Both the position numbers and the translations under genes were made by a program. This document shows, piece after piece, positions 1 through 8,939 of a stretch of DNA of 64,000 nt (its first letter is position 1; the number at the start of each line of letters is the position of its first letter). Source of the stretch: Desulfovibrionaceae bacterium. GTDB lineage: Bacteria > Desulfobacterota > Desulfovibrionia > Desulfovibrionales > Desulfovibrionaceae. The stretch spans positions 1 to 64,000 of the forward strand of contig WRIL01000012.1 in NCBI GenBank assembly GCA_009782775.1, read 5' to 3'. Under the pieces are notes generated by a model. It was not told the origin of the DNA. It saw nothing but the letters and a program-made list of their open reading frames with translations, and did no database searches.

Positions 1-1
1 G

Positions 2-502
2 GAACACGGGCTGACCATCCTCTCCTGCCGCGGCGGCCTGGGATTGAGCCACCGGCTCCGTTCCGATTCCGCCTCCCTGAATCACATCACCCGCGCCCTG
101 CTGAGCGAGATTCCCTGCGTGCGTACCCTGCGCGATCCCACCAGGGGGGGCCTAGCCACCACCCTGAACGAAATCGCCGTTCAGTCCCAAAACGTCTGCC
201 GGATCCGCGAGGAACTTCTGCCGGTCAATCCCGGCGTGGAGGAATGGTGCTCCATCCTCGGCCTGGATCCCCTGTACCTGGCCAATGAAGGCAAATTCAT
301 CTGCATCCTGCCCCAGGAGCAGGCCGAGGCCGCCCTGGACATCCTGCACCGCTTTCCCTTGAGCACCAGGGCCGCGCAAATCGGCCGGATAATCGCCCCC
401 GGTCCCCAGGCCAGGGCAGGGCAGGTCATCCTGCAAACCCGCCTGGGCGGGGAACGCCTACTGGGAATGCTTGAAGGGGAGCAGTTGCCGAGGATTTGTT
501 AG
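2..502 (+). CDS. hypE: Hydrogenase maturation protein HypE, 3' part only
   Basis: HypE makes the cyanide ligands of [NiFe]-hydrogenase: it dehydrates the thiocarboxamide that HypF places on its C-terminal cysteine. The frame is open from the window edge (base 2), so the N-terminal ATP-binding part lies outside. Seen are the family block RDPTRGGLATTLNEIA, the stretch GLDPLYLANEGK, and the diagnostic C-terminus GEQLPRIC, whose last cysteine is the modified residue. The ATG at base 44 is internal. The next gene, hemC, converges on it, so hypE ends its transcription unit. The intact C-terminus suggests a functional gene and a [NiFe]-hydrogenase elsewhere in the genome. Confidence 0.93.
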   Translation, partial: EHGLTILSCRGGLGLSHRLRSDSASLNHITRALLSEIPCVRTLRDPTRGGLATTLNEIAVQSQNVCRIREELLPVNPGVEEWCSILGLDPLYLANEGKFICILPQEQAEAALDILHRFPLSTRAAQIGRIIAPGPQARAGQVILQTRLGGERLLGMLEGEQLPRIC

Positions 503-629
503 GCTTTGCCAACAGCCAACAAATAAATTGCTTTTTGTGCTTGATGTGACAGGCATGTGGCGACAATGTATGACAAGAAGGCCACCTATTTCGCCGGTTT
601 TGTGATCTTGGCTGCTATCAGTGCCCCGT

Positions 630-1556
630 TTAACAGGCTTGGGTAAGGCTTTGCAGAATCTCGGTTCCGCCGGCGGCCTTGATTTCCTTGGCCAGACTTT
701 GGCCGAGGCCGACGGCTTGGGAGGCCGAACCTTGAATCCGCCTGCGAATGATACGCCGGCCGTCGGGCGTAGCCACCAGCCCGTCCAAGGTCAGGAGGGC
801 ATCTTCCAGGCGGGCGCAAGCGGCGATGGGGGTTTGGCAGCCGCCCTCCAGCTCGGCCAGAAAGGCGCGTTCGCCCTCCACCTGGCGGCGCGTAGGCGCG
901 TGGTCCATAAAGGCGAGTTTTTGGGCAAGGTCCTGGTTGTCCAGGCTATACTCCAGACCCAAGGCTCCCTGTCCAACGGCCGGAAGAAAATGTTCCGGAT
1001 TGAGGATTTGCTCCTGGGGGGCGGATAGACCTAGGCGGCGCAGTCCTGCCTGGGCCAGGATGATGGCCGCGAACTCGCCCTGCAGGAGTTTTTTCAGACG
1101 AGTGTCCACATTACCGCGCAGGCCGGACACTTGCAGGTCCGGACGCAAGGCCAGGAGCTGCGCCTGGCGGCGCAGGCTGCTGGTGCCTACCTTCGCCCCG
1201 GCGGGCAGGGCTTCCAGGCCGGGATAGTCCACGGAGAGTAGGATATCCTCCTGGGCCTCTCTGGGAGGAATCACCCCCAAGGTCAGGCCTAGCGGCAGGT
1301 CCACGGGGAGATCCTTGATGGAGTGCACCGCGAAGTCCGCCCGCCCGTCCAGCAGGGCTTCCTCAATCTCTTTTACAAAAAGGCCCTTGCCCCCGACCTT
1401 GGCCAGGGGGACATCCTGAATCACATCACCCCTAGTTTTCAGGATCAGCAGTTCGACGCGCAGGTCCGGCAGACGCTCAAGGATACGCGCACGGATATGC
1501 TCCGCCTGCCAGAGGGCCAGCCGGCTTCCACGAGTGGCGATGACTAGGCGAGCCAT
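630..1556 (-). CDS. hemC: Porphobilinogen deaminase (hydroxymethylbilane synthase)
   Basis: Polymerises four porphobilinogens into hydroxymethylbilane in the cytoplasm. The 308-residue length is normal. Seen: N-terminal [10 protein letters not shown], the catalytic-loop region KTRGD, the block [30 protein letters not shown], and [10 protein letters not shown], where the cysteine (about residue 240) carries the dipyrromethane cofactor. It is the last gene of a minus-strand run (glycosyltransferase, FmdB zinc ribbon, hemC), with only a 3-base gap to the zinc-ribbon stop. The product can feed siroheme, heme and cobalamin; precorrin-2 dehydrogenase and HemA are encoded near 58-60 kb of this window. 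Confidence 0.97.
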   Translation of the reverse strand: MARLVIATRGSRLALWQAEHIRARILERLPDLRVELLILKTRGDVIQDVPLAKVGGKGLFVKEIEEALLDGRADFAVHSIKDLPVDLPLGLTLGVIPPREAQEDILLSVDYPGLEALPAGAKVGTSSLRRQAQLLALRPDLQVSGLRGNVDTRLKKLLQGEFAAIILAQAGLRRLGLSAPQEQILNPEHFLPAVGQGALGLEYSLDNQDLAQKLAFMDHAPTRRQVEGERAFLAELEGGCQTPIAACARLEDALLTLDGLVATPDGRRIIRRRIQGSASQAVGLGQSLAKEIKAAGGTEILQSLTQAC

Positions 1557-1559
1557 AGC

Positions 1560-1811
1560 CTAATTCCCGCAACTCGCGCAGTTGCCGCCGCCGCAGGAAC
1601 CACAGCCACAGGAAGATCCGCCTCCGCCGAAATCGTCGGAATAGTCATCCTCGTCACCCCCGCCCCGGCGTGAGCCGCTCCTGGCCGGGCGGGAAATGAT
1701 CTTTTCGGCGTCTTTGCCGCCGCACTGGGGGCAAAGCGGCGCGGACCCGCCAAAAACCAATTCCTCAAAAATATGCTGGCATTTCAGACATTGAAATTCG
1801 TAAATCGGCAT
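1560..1811 (-). CDS. FmdB-family small zinc-ribbon protein
   Basis: An 83-residue protein starting MPIYEFQCLKC with a second CPQC pair about 20 residues later, the one-zinc ribbon of the FmdB/CxxC-CxxC-SSSS family of putative regulators. The C-terminal half is a low-complexity Gly/Ser/Cys/Asp tail with many cysteines. An upstream ATG at 1838 exists, but the start at 1811 is preceded by AAGGAG at good spacing and begins exactly where family members begin. It lies between the glycosyltransferase gene and hemC in a minus-strand operon. The precise role of the family is not established. The Cys-rich tail might bind extra metal, which is inference. Confidence 0.85.
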   Translation of the reverse strand: MPIYEFQCLKCQHIFEELVFGGSAPLCPQCGGKDAEKIISRPARSGSRRGGGDEDDYSDDFGGGGSSCGCGSCGGGNCASCGN

Positions 1812-1846
1812 AAAAACTCCTTGCCATATTCCAAGCAAAATAGCTT

Positions 1847-2863
1847 TTAATCGTTTTTCGCGCCGACCGCAAGATAGGCTTGGCGCAAGACCGGATACGC
1901 CTCCAAGCTTTCCGCCAACAGCAAGTACATCAGGCGCAGGTTCTGGCGCAGTTGCCGGGCCTGGGCGAGCCGCTCCCGAATAAGAAGCTGATCCCGGCCG
2001 CTTTCCCGCCAGGCGCGCAGGCGATCGCTCAAAGCCGCAGCCCGGTGTCCGGCCAGATGCCCATGCATGACCTTTTGAAAACCGCTCCGGGCCACGCTCA
2101 CCCGCCGCTCCGGAGCGAGCAACAACCCCTTGGCCAAATCGGCCAATCCGACCGGATCTTCCTGGTCAAAGAGAAAAAGATCCTGGCCGTCGGTAAACAG
2201 GTCTTCCAGGCCGTGCCGCAAACGCGGGGTAAGCAGGCAAGCGCCGCTGCCCAAGGCCTCAAACACCCGGAAGTTCAGATCCCCGGAAATGCTATGGTTG
2301 AGCACCAGCCTAGCTTGGGGATACAGCCGGACGTAATCGCCCCGGCGATGGTGCAGACCAGGCAGAAAGTCCTTCAAGCGGCGCAGAAAATCCACCCGGC
2401 CGGGATTGACCGCCGGGTCAGCCTTGCCCACAAAAAGCAGATCCCACAATTTTTCAGCGGCTTCCGGCGCGTCCGGGCTGACCGGCCGGGTAAGCAGGCA
2501 AGGCGGCATCCAGAGCAACTGCTCCTCTCCAAGACGCCCCTTGCCGAAGTTCTCCAGGTTGTCCCGCAGGCTGACCAGGCAAAGATCAAATGCCTGGGCA
2601 TACAGGGGATGCCAGGAATGGATATGCGAATCCACCGAATAAAAAACCGTCAGGCAGGGAAAATTCTCCACTCCCAGAAGGGCCGGCGGCAAACTCTTGT
2701 CCGCAAGCACCAGGATGTCGTCAACGCCCAGATCCACCTTGCCCTGCAGGATCGGCCAGTCAAAATACTCTCCTGGCCCGAAATTCAGCCGGAATACCTC
2801 CCAGCCCGATTCCGCCAGCGACGCGGCAAAAAAAGGATTGCCCACCCAAACTATCCTGGACAT
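1847..2863 (-). CDS. CgeB-like glycosyltransferase
   Basis: A 338-residue protein resembling the CgeB/DUF3880 plus Glyco_trans_1_2 family, probably a GT-B fold sugar transferase acting on a surface glycan; donor and acceptor are unknown. Seen are an N-terminal Rossmann-like start (IVWVGNPFFAASLAESG), a central WDLLFVGKADP and, at the C-terminal nucleotide-binding half, NHSISGDLNFRVFEALGSGACLLT followed by LFTDGQDLFLF, the usual order in CgeB-like enzymes. It is the first gene of the run leading to the zinc ribbon and hemC and is divergent from murI across about 100 bases that must hold both promoters. Confidence 0.78.
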   Translation of the reverse strand: MSRIVWVGNPFFAASLAESGWEVFRLNFGPGEYFDWPILQGKVDLGVDDILVLADKSLPPALLGVENFPCLTVFYSVDSHIHSWHPLYAQAFDLCLVSLRDNLENFGKGRLGEEQLLWMPPCLLTRPVSPDAPEAAEKLWDLLFVGKADPAVNPGRVDFLRRLKDFLPGLHHRRGDYVRLYPQARLVLNHSISGDLNFRVFEALGSGACLLTPRLRHGLEDLFTDGQDLFLFDQEDPVGLADLAKGLLLAPERRVSVARSGFQKVMHGHLAGHRAAALSDRLRAWRESGRDQLLIRERLAQARQLRQNLRLMYLLLAESLEAYPVLRQAYLAVGAKND

Positions 2864-2965
2864 ACTCCACCGTAATTACGCTGAATGCAGCATCTTGTAT
2901 AGTCTGGGGCGTCCGAGCGAATTTTTGCGGCTTTCAAAAGCTGTCTTTTACTGGTATGCAAAGAA

Positions 2966-3787
2966 ATGATGGATACGAATCTGCCCATTGGTATATTTGA
3001 CTCCGGAGTAGGCGGGCTTACGGTGTTGCGGGAGATCGAGCGGCGGCTGCCCTGGGAGGATCTGCTTTACCTTGGGGATACGGCGAGGCTCCCCTACGGC
3101 ACGAAAAGCCGGGAAACCGTAACCCGTTATTCCTTACAGGCCGCAGCCCACCTAGTGGAGCGGAAAATCAAGCTGTTGGTGGTGGCCTGCAATACCGCGA
3201 GCGCCGCAGCCCTGGAGGATTTACAGGCTCGGTGGCCGGATCTGCCAGTGATCGGGGTAGTGGAGCCTGGGGCCAAGGCGGCCTGCGCGGCCAGCCCAAA
3301 CGGCCGCATTGCGGTGATCGCCACCGAATCCGCCATTGCCGGGGGGGCTTACCAGCGGGCCATCGAACGCATCAATCCCTGGGCCAGGGTGAACGGCCGA
3401 GGCTGTTCCCTCTTTGTCGCCCTGGCCGAGGAAGGCTGGCTGGACGGCCCCGTTGTCGAGGCGGTGGCCTGCCGTTACCTAGCCCCTTTTCTGGAGCCAG
3501 GGGAAAGACCTGATTGCCTGGTGCTGGGCTGCACGCATTTTCCGCTGCTCGTAGCCCCCATCCGCAAAATCATGGGAGCAGACGCAAAGATCGTGGATTC
3601 GGCGGAGTGCGCAGCCCTAGATGTGGAAAACACTCTGACCGGGATGCGAGCCTTGCGCCCAGGAACCGGGGGAAAAGGGCAGGCATTTTTCCTGACCACG
3701 GACGACCCGGCGCGCTTCGCGCGCACCGGAAGCCTGTTCCTGGGCCGGAATCTGCCCGAAGAACGCGTGGAGTTGATTAGTCTCTAA
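2966..3787 (+). CDS. murI: Glutamate racemase
   Basis: Interconverts L- and D-glutamate for peptidoglycan precursors. At 273 residues it is typical. Seen: GIFDSGVGGLTVLREI at the N-terminus, LGDTARLPYG, the first catalytic cysteine in VVACNTASAAAL (about residue 75) and the second in VLGCTHFPLL (about residue 190). Two consecutive ATG codons (2966 and 2969) can start it; I keep the first. The gene is divergent from the glycosyltransferase gene and is followed 81 bases later by the chorismate mutase/EPSPS-like gene. Nothing in the sequence suggests loss of function. Confidence 0.96.
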   Translation: MMDTNLPIGIFDSGVGGLTVLREIERRLPWEDLLYLGDTARLPYGTKSRETVTRYSLQAAAHLVERKIKLLVVACNTASAAALEDLQARWPDLPVIGVVEPGAKAACAASPNGRIAVIATESAIAGGAYQRAIERINPWARVNGRGCSLFVALAEEGWLDGPVVEAVACRYLAPFLEPGERPDCLVLGCTHFPLLVAPIRKIMGADAKIVDSAECAALDVENTLTGMRALRPGTGGKGQAFFLTTDDPARFARTGSLFLGRNLPEERVELISL

Positions 3788-3868
3788 AACATCTTACGCC
3801 TGAAATGCCGGTTTATAGGAATTATTTAGAACCTCTTGCTCCTATAACGACGCTTTATAGGAACTATC

Positions 3869-5587
3869 GTGAAGAAATTCTCGCAAGCCCCTGAAAGCGG
3901 AAAACCGCGGGCCGGCATGGGGCCGGCTGAGGAAGTCCTGGCCCTGGACCAGGAACTGATCCGCCTGCTGACCAAGCGCTCCGCGCTCTTGCGCAAGCTG
4001 CGCGGCGGCAAGCTCCTGGCCTCCACCCCGACAGCTAGTGCCCTGGAAAAACGTCTGCGCCAGGGCTGGGAAAGCGCGGCCGGCGGACTGAGCCGCAACC
4101 CGCGCTTCATCCGGGAGCTCTTTGACCTGCTCCAGGAACTGAACTTGCAGGCCCCGGCTGGAGAATGCGCCCTGGCTCCCTTTAACCTGGCCCCAGCCAA
4201 GCTGCCTGTGGAAATGGACCTTCCCGGTCCTACCCTGGAAACATCCGCCCAACTCTGGCTGGCCCTAGCTTCGTCCGCCGGCCGGAACATCCTGCTGGAA
4301 GGCGCGTCCCGCGCCGATGGACTGCAAGACAGCATCCGGGCCTTCACTTGGTGCGGAACACGCACGGAATGGCGCGCGGGCGCGGAGCCCTGGCAGGAGA
4401 CTCTGGAAGCGAACGGACCCGCCTCTGGCCTGGACATGGGACAAGGGGCCGTTCTGGTGGGGGACGACGCCCTGACTTTGTACCTGCTGGTCTTTCTCGG
4501 GCTGGGCAAACCCGGACGGGGGCGCTTTGTGGGCGGACCGCGCCTCAAGGCCACGGATCTGACCCCTCTGGCTCATTTCATCCCGAAACTGGGCGCCCGC
4601 TTAGCCTGGGTGGTGCCGGGCTCCAAAGGGCTGCCGGCCACCCTGGAATGTTCCGGGCTGCTGCCGGAAAAACTTAACGTGCCCGGAGACCTGCCCCAAG
4701 AAGCCCTGTCGGCCCTGCTCCTGGCCGCCCTGGCCTGGCCCGCACCCTGCCTCCTGGATCTCCAGGATTTGACGCCTGAAACGCGGCGGCAAGCTCTGGC
4801 CCCCATGCGCCAGATCTTCGACGCCCTAGGCGGAGGCGCACCCCAAGAGCGGGGAACGGGCCTGGCTTACCCGGGCATAGCCTCCTTGCCCGATCTGCCT
4901 GCCCGCGTTACCTTGGAAATGGATCAACGACTCTGCGCCTTCTGGCTCTGCCTGCCCTTGTTCACCGGCGGCAGCGTGCGTCTGCGCGGCCCCTGGCCCC
5001 AAACCCCCATAGCCGCTGAAATCAGGGATCTCCTGGGCCGACTCCCCCTGAGCCTCCAGGAGGGAGGCGATTATGTGAGCTGTACGACCGCTCCGGCACA
5101 GGGCTGGCCGGAGCGCCTGGAATTGGAACACCTGGACCCGGACCTACACCCTCTTTTCTGGGCCCTAAACGCCCGCTTGGCCCATAAAAACAAGGGCGCG
5201 GCCATAATCCGCGGTCTTCCCGAAGGCATGGATTCTTCCCTAGCCGAAGAATTTCTGGCCCAATCCGGTTTCAGCCTGGAACAGGACAAATCCGACTGGC
5301 GAGTTTGCCGCCTGGATATTGAAGCCTTCAAGGAGCGCGCCGCCAAAAAGCACGGCTGGTCCAGTCCCTCCCCCGGCTGGGCCCTGGCCCTCTCCCTTGC
5401 CGCCTTCCTGCGTTCAAACCTCAAGCTGCATAACCCGGACTGCGTCCGGGCCGTCTGGCCGAATTACTGGCAGATTTACAACCAACTGCCCGGCCAATCC
5501 CCCCAAACCGCCGCGTCCACGTCTCCGGCCCCGATCCAGCCCCGGCCTCCAGCCAGGAGAAGGATCATCGCGGACGCCCCCCGCTGA
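3869..5587 (+). CDS. Chorismate mutase-like / EPSP synthase-like fusion with eroded active site
   Basis: The 572-residue product begins with an AroQ-like helical segment (about residues 22-60, EEVLALDQELIRLLTKRS) and continues as an EPSP-synthase-fold protein. The fold is traceable: VPGDLPQEALSALLLAAL matches the usual VPGD(I/L)SSA block, and RLKATDLTPLAHFIPKLGA and PETRRQALAPMRQIFDALGG match conserved helices. Key residues are not: the PEP/S3P-binding Lys-Ser motif near the start, the Asn-Ser-Gly-Thr-x-x-Arg loop and the paired serines after VPGD are replaced. The GTG start has TATAGGA upstream. The gene lies 9 bases before plsY and away from other shikimate genes. It may be a divergent enzyme or a non-catalytic relative; EPSP synthase activity is doubtful. 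Confidence 0.7.
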   Translation: MKKFSQAPESGKPRAGMGPAEEVLALDQELIRLLTKRSALLRKLRGGKLLASTPTASALEKRLRQGWESAAGGLSRNPRFIRELFDLLQELNLQAPAGECALAPFNLAPAKLPVEMDLPGPTLETSAQLWLALASSAGRNILLEGASRADGLQDSIRAFTWCGTRTEWRAGAEPWQETLEANGPASGLDMGQGAVLVGDDALTLYLLVFLGLGKPGRGRFVGGPRLKATDLTPLAHFIPKLGARLAWVVPGSKGLPATLECSGLLPEKLNVPGDLPQEALSALLLAALAWPAPCLLDLQDLTPETRRQALAPMRQIFDALGGGAPQERGTGLAYPGIASLPDLPARVTLEMDQRLCAFWLCLPLFTGGSVRLRGPWPQTPIAAEIRDLLGRLPLSLQEGGDYVSCTTAPAQGWPERLELEHLDPDLHPLFWALNARLAHKNKGAAIIRGLPEGMDSSLAEEFLAQSGFSLEQDKSDWRVCRLDIEAFKERAAKKHGWSSPSPGWALALSLAAFLRSNLKLHNPDCVRAVWPNYWQIYNQLPGQSPQTAASTSPAPIQPRPPARRRIIADAPR

Positions 5588-5596
5588 ACTGAACCC

Positions 5597-6202
5597 ATGC
5601 CCGGTCCACTCGCGATCTCCCTTTTCTGCGTCCTGGCCTATCTGGCAGGTTCCATCCCCTTTGGACTGATCATCGCCAAGGGACTGTGCGGCGTTGACCC
5701 GCGCCGCGAAGGCAGCCGCAACGTTGGCGCCACCAACGTGGCCCGCCTCTGCGGACTGCCTTACGGCCTTCTGGCCTTGGCCGGAGATGCCTTGAAGGGT
5801 TTTCTGCCGGTCTGGCTGGCTCTGGGCCGGATGGAGTCGCAATGGGCAAGCCTGGTAGGTCTGGCCGCCCTTCTGGGACACCTCTTTCCCATCTTCCTGC
5901 GCTTCAAGGGGGGCAAGGCCGTGGCCACCACCGTCGGGGTCTTTCTGGCCCTGTACTGGCCGGCAATGCTCATTTCCGGCGCCCTCTGCCTCCTGGGCAT
6001 CGCCCTCTCCGGCTATGTCTCCCTGGGTTCCCTGCTCCTGGCCGCGGCCCTGCCCGTCTGCCTGGGCTTCCTGGGCCGCCCGGAACTCCTGCCCCTGTCC
6101 TTGGCCGTGCTGATCCTGATCTTCTCCAAACACCGCGAAAATATAAAAAGACTCCTGGACGGCCAGGAAAAAAGTTTTCTAAAAAACCGGCAAAAGAAAT
6201 AA
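5597..6202 (+). CDS. plsY: Glycerol-3-phosphate acyltransferase PlsY
   Basis: Membrane enzyme that transfers the acyl group of acyl-phosphate to glycerol-3-phosphate, the first step of phospholipid synthesis. The 201-residue length and several hydrophobic spans fit. Diagnostic blocks are AYLAGSIPFGLIIAK, GSRNVGATNVAR and FLRFKGGKAVATTVGV. The gene starts 9 bases after the fused AroQ/EPSPS-like gene, so the two are probably co-transcribed. The C-terminus is basic. A GGGGGC/GCCCCC hairpin follows shortly after the stop. Confidence 0.96.
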   Translation: MPGPLAISLFCVLAYLAGSIPFGLIIAKGLCGVDPRREGSRNVGATNVARLCGLPYGLLALAGDALKGFLPVWLALGRMESQWASLVGLAALLGHLFPIFLRFKGGKAVATTVGVFLALYWPAMLISGALCLLGIALSGYVSLGSLLLAAALPVCLGFLGRPELLPLSLAVLILIFSKHRENIKRLLDGQEKSFLKNRQKK

Positions 6203-6224
6203 AGAGCAGCGCCGGCAATTTGAA

Positions 6225-6241
6225 CGGGGGCGCTGCCCCCG
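6225..6241. repeat. GC-rich hairpin of a dispersed intergenic repeat
   Basis: A perfect 7-bp inverted repeat (CGGGGGC, loop GCT, GCCCCCG) in the 167-base gap between plsY and the aminotransferase gene. No T-run follows, so it is a poor intrinsic terminator. Similar GGGGCG...GCCCC palindromes occur near 17324 and 57234, each at a gene end, suggesting a dispersed intergenic element. Confidence 0.45.
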
Positions 6242-6369
6242 GCCGCCCGCCATGCGAAGGAGCGTGGTTCCTTTGTAAACCTGATTATTAAGGTTCCGCC
6301 GCAAAGCGGCTGGAATTTACAGTCAGGCCGCAACATGCTAGAAGTGCTAACGAACTTGGAGGTCGGGAG

Positions 6370-7548
6370 ATGCGTCTGGCGGATCGGCTTGTGCGGCTTA
6401 AGCCTTCGGCCACCATGGCGGTGAACGCCCTGGCCCTGGAACTGGCGCGCGCCGGCCGGGACATCATCAGCCTATCCATCGGCGAACCTGATTTTGACAC
6501 CCCTCCGTTGGCGCGGGCGGCCGGGATCAAGGCCATCGAGGAGGGTTTTACCAGGTATACGGCGGAAGCGGGAATTCCCGAACTGCGCTGGGCGGCGGCG
6601 GAGTATTTCAACCGTAATTACGGAGCCGGGGCGACGATGGAGAATATCCTCATCGCCAACGGCGGCAAGCAGGCCCTGTTCAACGTGTTCATGGCCCTGC
6701 TCAACCCCGGCGACGAAGTGCTGATTCCCGCCCCTTACTGGGTGAGCTACCCGGCCATGGTGGAGATTGCCGGGGGCGTGCCGGTGGTGGTGCGGACCGG
6801 GGTGGAAAAAAACTTCAAGGCCGGGGTTGAGGATCTGGAGCGGCATTTTACGCCCAAAACCAGAATCTGCGTGCTCAACTCCCCGTCCAACCCCACGGGC
6901 ATGGTCTATACAACGGCCGAAGTGGATGATTTGGCGGCCTGGGCCGTGGATCGGCAAATCCTTCTGCTGTCCGATGAAATATACGACCAACTTGTCTACG
7001 CTCCGGCGGCCTACAGCAGCCTATGCGCCTGGTGGAAAAAAAGTCCGGAAAATTTCGTGGTGGTCAACGGGGTGTCCAAAAGTTTCGCCATGACCGGCTG
7101 GCGCCTGGGCTATGTACTGGCCAGGGCGGATCTGATCCTGGCCGCGGGCAAGTTCCAGGGGCATAGCACTTCCAACGTCTGTTCCATCGCCCAGAAGGCC
7201 GCCCTGGCCGCCCTAAGCGGGCCGATGCCGGAGCTGGAATTTATGCGGGCGGCCTTTGAAAAACGCCGCCGGCTGACCATGGAGGCCGTCGCCTCCTGGC
7301 CGGGGGTGCGCTGCCCGGAGCCACAGGGGGCCTTCTATGTATTCCCGGATGTGCGCCAACTGTACACCAACGAACTTTCCGGCTCCACCACCTTCTGTAC
7401 CTTCCTGCTGGAACAGGCCGGCGTTGCTCTGGTGCCGGGCGAGGCCTTCGGCGATGACCATTGCATCCGCATTTCCTATGCCACAGAAGAAAAAACCCTG
7501 GTAAGGGGCCTGGAAAAAATCCGGGGAGTATTGTTTAAAAAAAACTAA
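6370..7548 (+). CDS. Class I PLP aminotransferase, aspartate aminotransferase type
   Basis: A 392-residue fold-type I aminotransferase of the AspC/AAT subgroup, exchanging amino groups between aspartate (or an aromatic or branched amino acid) and 2-oxoglutarate. Seen are SLSIGEPDFDTP, the cofactor-loop region NGGKQALFN, LNSPSNPTG, SDEIYDQLVY, the PLP-lysine block VNGVSKSFAMTGWRLGY, and the C-terminal RISYATEE with the carboxylate-binding arginine. The start has a GGAGG motif shortly upstream. It precedes pgi by 37 bases. Substrate choice cannot be settled from sequence alone. Confidence 0.9.
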   Translation: MRLADRLVRLKPSATMAVNALALELARAGRDIISLSIGEPDFDTPPLARAAGIKAIEEGFTRYTAEAGIPELRWAAAEYFNRNYGAGATMENILIANGGKQALFNVFMALLNPGDEVLIPAPYWVSYPAMVEIAGGVPVVVRTGVEKNFKAGVEDLERHFTPKTRICVLNSPSNPTGMVYTTAEVDDLAAWAVDRQILLLSDEIYDQLVYAPAAYSSLCAWWKKSPENFVVVNGVSKSFAMTGWRLGYVLARADLILAAGKFQGHSTSNVCSIAQKAALAALSGPMPELEFMRAAFEKRRRLTMEAVASWPGVRCPEPQGAFYVFPDVRQLYTNELSGSTTFCTFLLEQAGVALVPGEAFGDDHCIRISYATEEKTLVRGLEKIRGVLFKKN

Positions 7549-7585
7549 CCGTCTCATGCCTGGGATAAATTTCAAGGAGGTCGTT

Positions 7586-8935
7586 ATGGGCGCGCAAAAA
7601 CTGCATTGGGGACAGGCCTTCCGTGGACGGATGGGGCAGGCCGGGGATATATGGCCGCAAGGCCGGGCCGCGGCCCAAGAACTCCTGCCCAGGTTCAAAG
7701 AAGAACTGGCCGGCGGACGGCTGCCTTTTATCAGCATGCCTTACCTGGAAAGCCTGCGGACGGAACTGCCGACGGCCATGGAGCGTTTCGGGCATTGCCG
7801 GCACATGCTGCTCCTTGGGATAGGCGGTTCGGCCTTGGGGCCGAGGGCCTTGCAAAAGGCCTTTTTGCCGCAGCAGGACTGGCCGGGACATGCCGGACCC
7901 TGGCTGTGGATTGCCGATAACGTGGACGCCCCGGCCTTATCGGCCTGGCTGGACCGGCTGCCCCCGGAAAAAACGCTGGTGGCGGTCATTTCCAAATCCG
8001 GCGGCACCATTGAAACCATGGCCCAGTATTTCGTGGTGCGGGACTGGCTGATGGGCAAGTTGGGGCAGGACTGGAGCAAGCAGGTGCTGGTGGTAACCGA
8101 TGCCAAACAGGGGCCGTTACGCCGGGAGGCGGAAGAGAAAAAACTTGTTTCCCTGCCGGTGCCGGATCAACTGGGCGGGCGTTTCTCCGTGCTTTCGGCC
8201 GTGGGGATGGCCCCGGCCCATTTTTGCGGCCTGGACTGGCAAGGCTTTATGGACGGCGCTGCCTCCCTGTTCCGCCCCCTGGCCGCGAACCCTGAAAACC
8301 TGGAGACGCACCCGGCCTGGCGGCTGGCCTTCTGGGGCAAAACCCTGATGGCGCACAAGTACAGCCAGATGATCTTCTTCACCTATATTCCGGCCTGGGC
8401 CTGTTTCGGGCAATGGTTTGCCCAGCTCTGGGCCGAAAGCTTGGGCAAATCCGGCCAAGGGTCCATGCCCCTGCCAGCCACCGGGGTCACAGACCAGCAT
8501 TCTCTGCAACAAATGTTTCTGGACGGCCCCAAAGACAAAGCCTGCCTCTTCCTGGAGGGCCGGGGGCTGCCGCGCGGACCGCGCTTCAGCGACGACACTC
8601 CAGAGGAATGGGCCTATCTGCGCGGCCAGCGCTTCGGCGATGTGCTGGAGGCGGAGACCTTGGGCGCCTTAGGGGCCTTTGCCGCCAATGATATTCCTCT
8701 GATAAGGATAAGCATGGAGGCGCCCGGAGCGCAAGAAGCCGGACGGCTTATGGCCCTCCTGGAACTAGCCACCCTGTTCACCGGCTGGCTGCTGGGCATC
8801 AACCCCCTGGATCAGCCGGCGGTGGAATACGGCAAACGCCTTGCTAACGCCCGCTTGGGCGCGTCCGGATATACCAAGGAAGAACATGACCTGCGGGAGT
8901 TTTTAGCCGCTCCCGACGAAATTCAGGAGTTCTGA
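7586..8935 (+). CDS. pgi: Glucose-6-phosphate isomerase
   Basis: Interconverts glucose-6-phosphate and fructose-6-phosphate. I chose ATG 7586 (449 residues) because an excellent AAGGAGG lies just upstream; the ATG at 7556 has none. Seen: LLLGIGGSALGPRALQ, VISKSGGTIETMAQY (phosphate-binding SIS motifs), GRFSVLSAVG, and the C-terminal region with the catalytic lysine near GYTKEEHDL. The length matches the compact bacterial and archaeal-like Pgi group rather than the 550-residue E. coli type. It is followed within 5 bases by a histidine kinase gene, implying one transcription unit. Confidence 0.95.
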   Translation: MGAQKLHWGQAFRGRMGQAGDIWPQGRAAAQELLPRFKEELAGGRLPFISMPYLESLRTELPTAMERFGHCRHMLLLGIGGSALGPRALQKAFLPQQDWPGHAGPWLWIADNVDAPALSAWLDRLPPEKTLVAVISKSGGTIETMAQYFVVRDWLMGKLGQDWSKQVLVVTDAKQGPLRREAEEKKLVSLPVPDQLGGRFSVLSAVGMAPAHFCGLDWQGFMDGAASLFRPLAANPENLETHPAWRLAFWGKTLMAHKYSQMIFFTYIPAWACFGQWFAQLWAESLGKSGQGSMPLPATGVTDQHSLQQMFLDGPKDKACLFLEGRGLPRGPRFSDDTPEEWAYLRGQRFGDVLEAETLGALGAFAANDIPLIRISMEAPGAQEAGRLMALLELATLFTGWLLGINPLDQPAVEYGKRLANARLGASGYTKEEHDLREFLAAPDEIQEF

Positions 8936-8939
8936 GCAC

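Noticed and set aside
2130-2642. Several 60-90 codon frames opposite the glycosyltransferase gene
   Set aside because: Antisense shadows of a high-G+C gene; none has a ribosome site or recognisable product.
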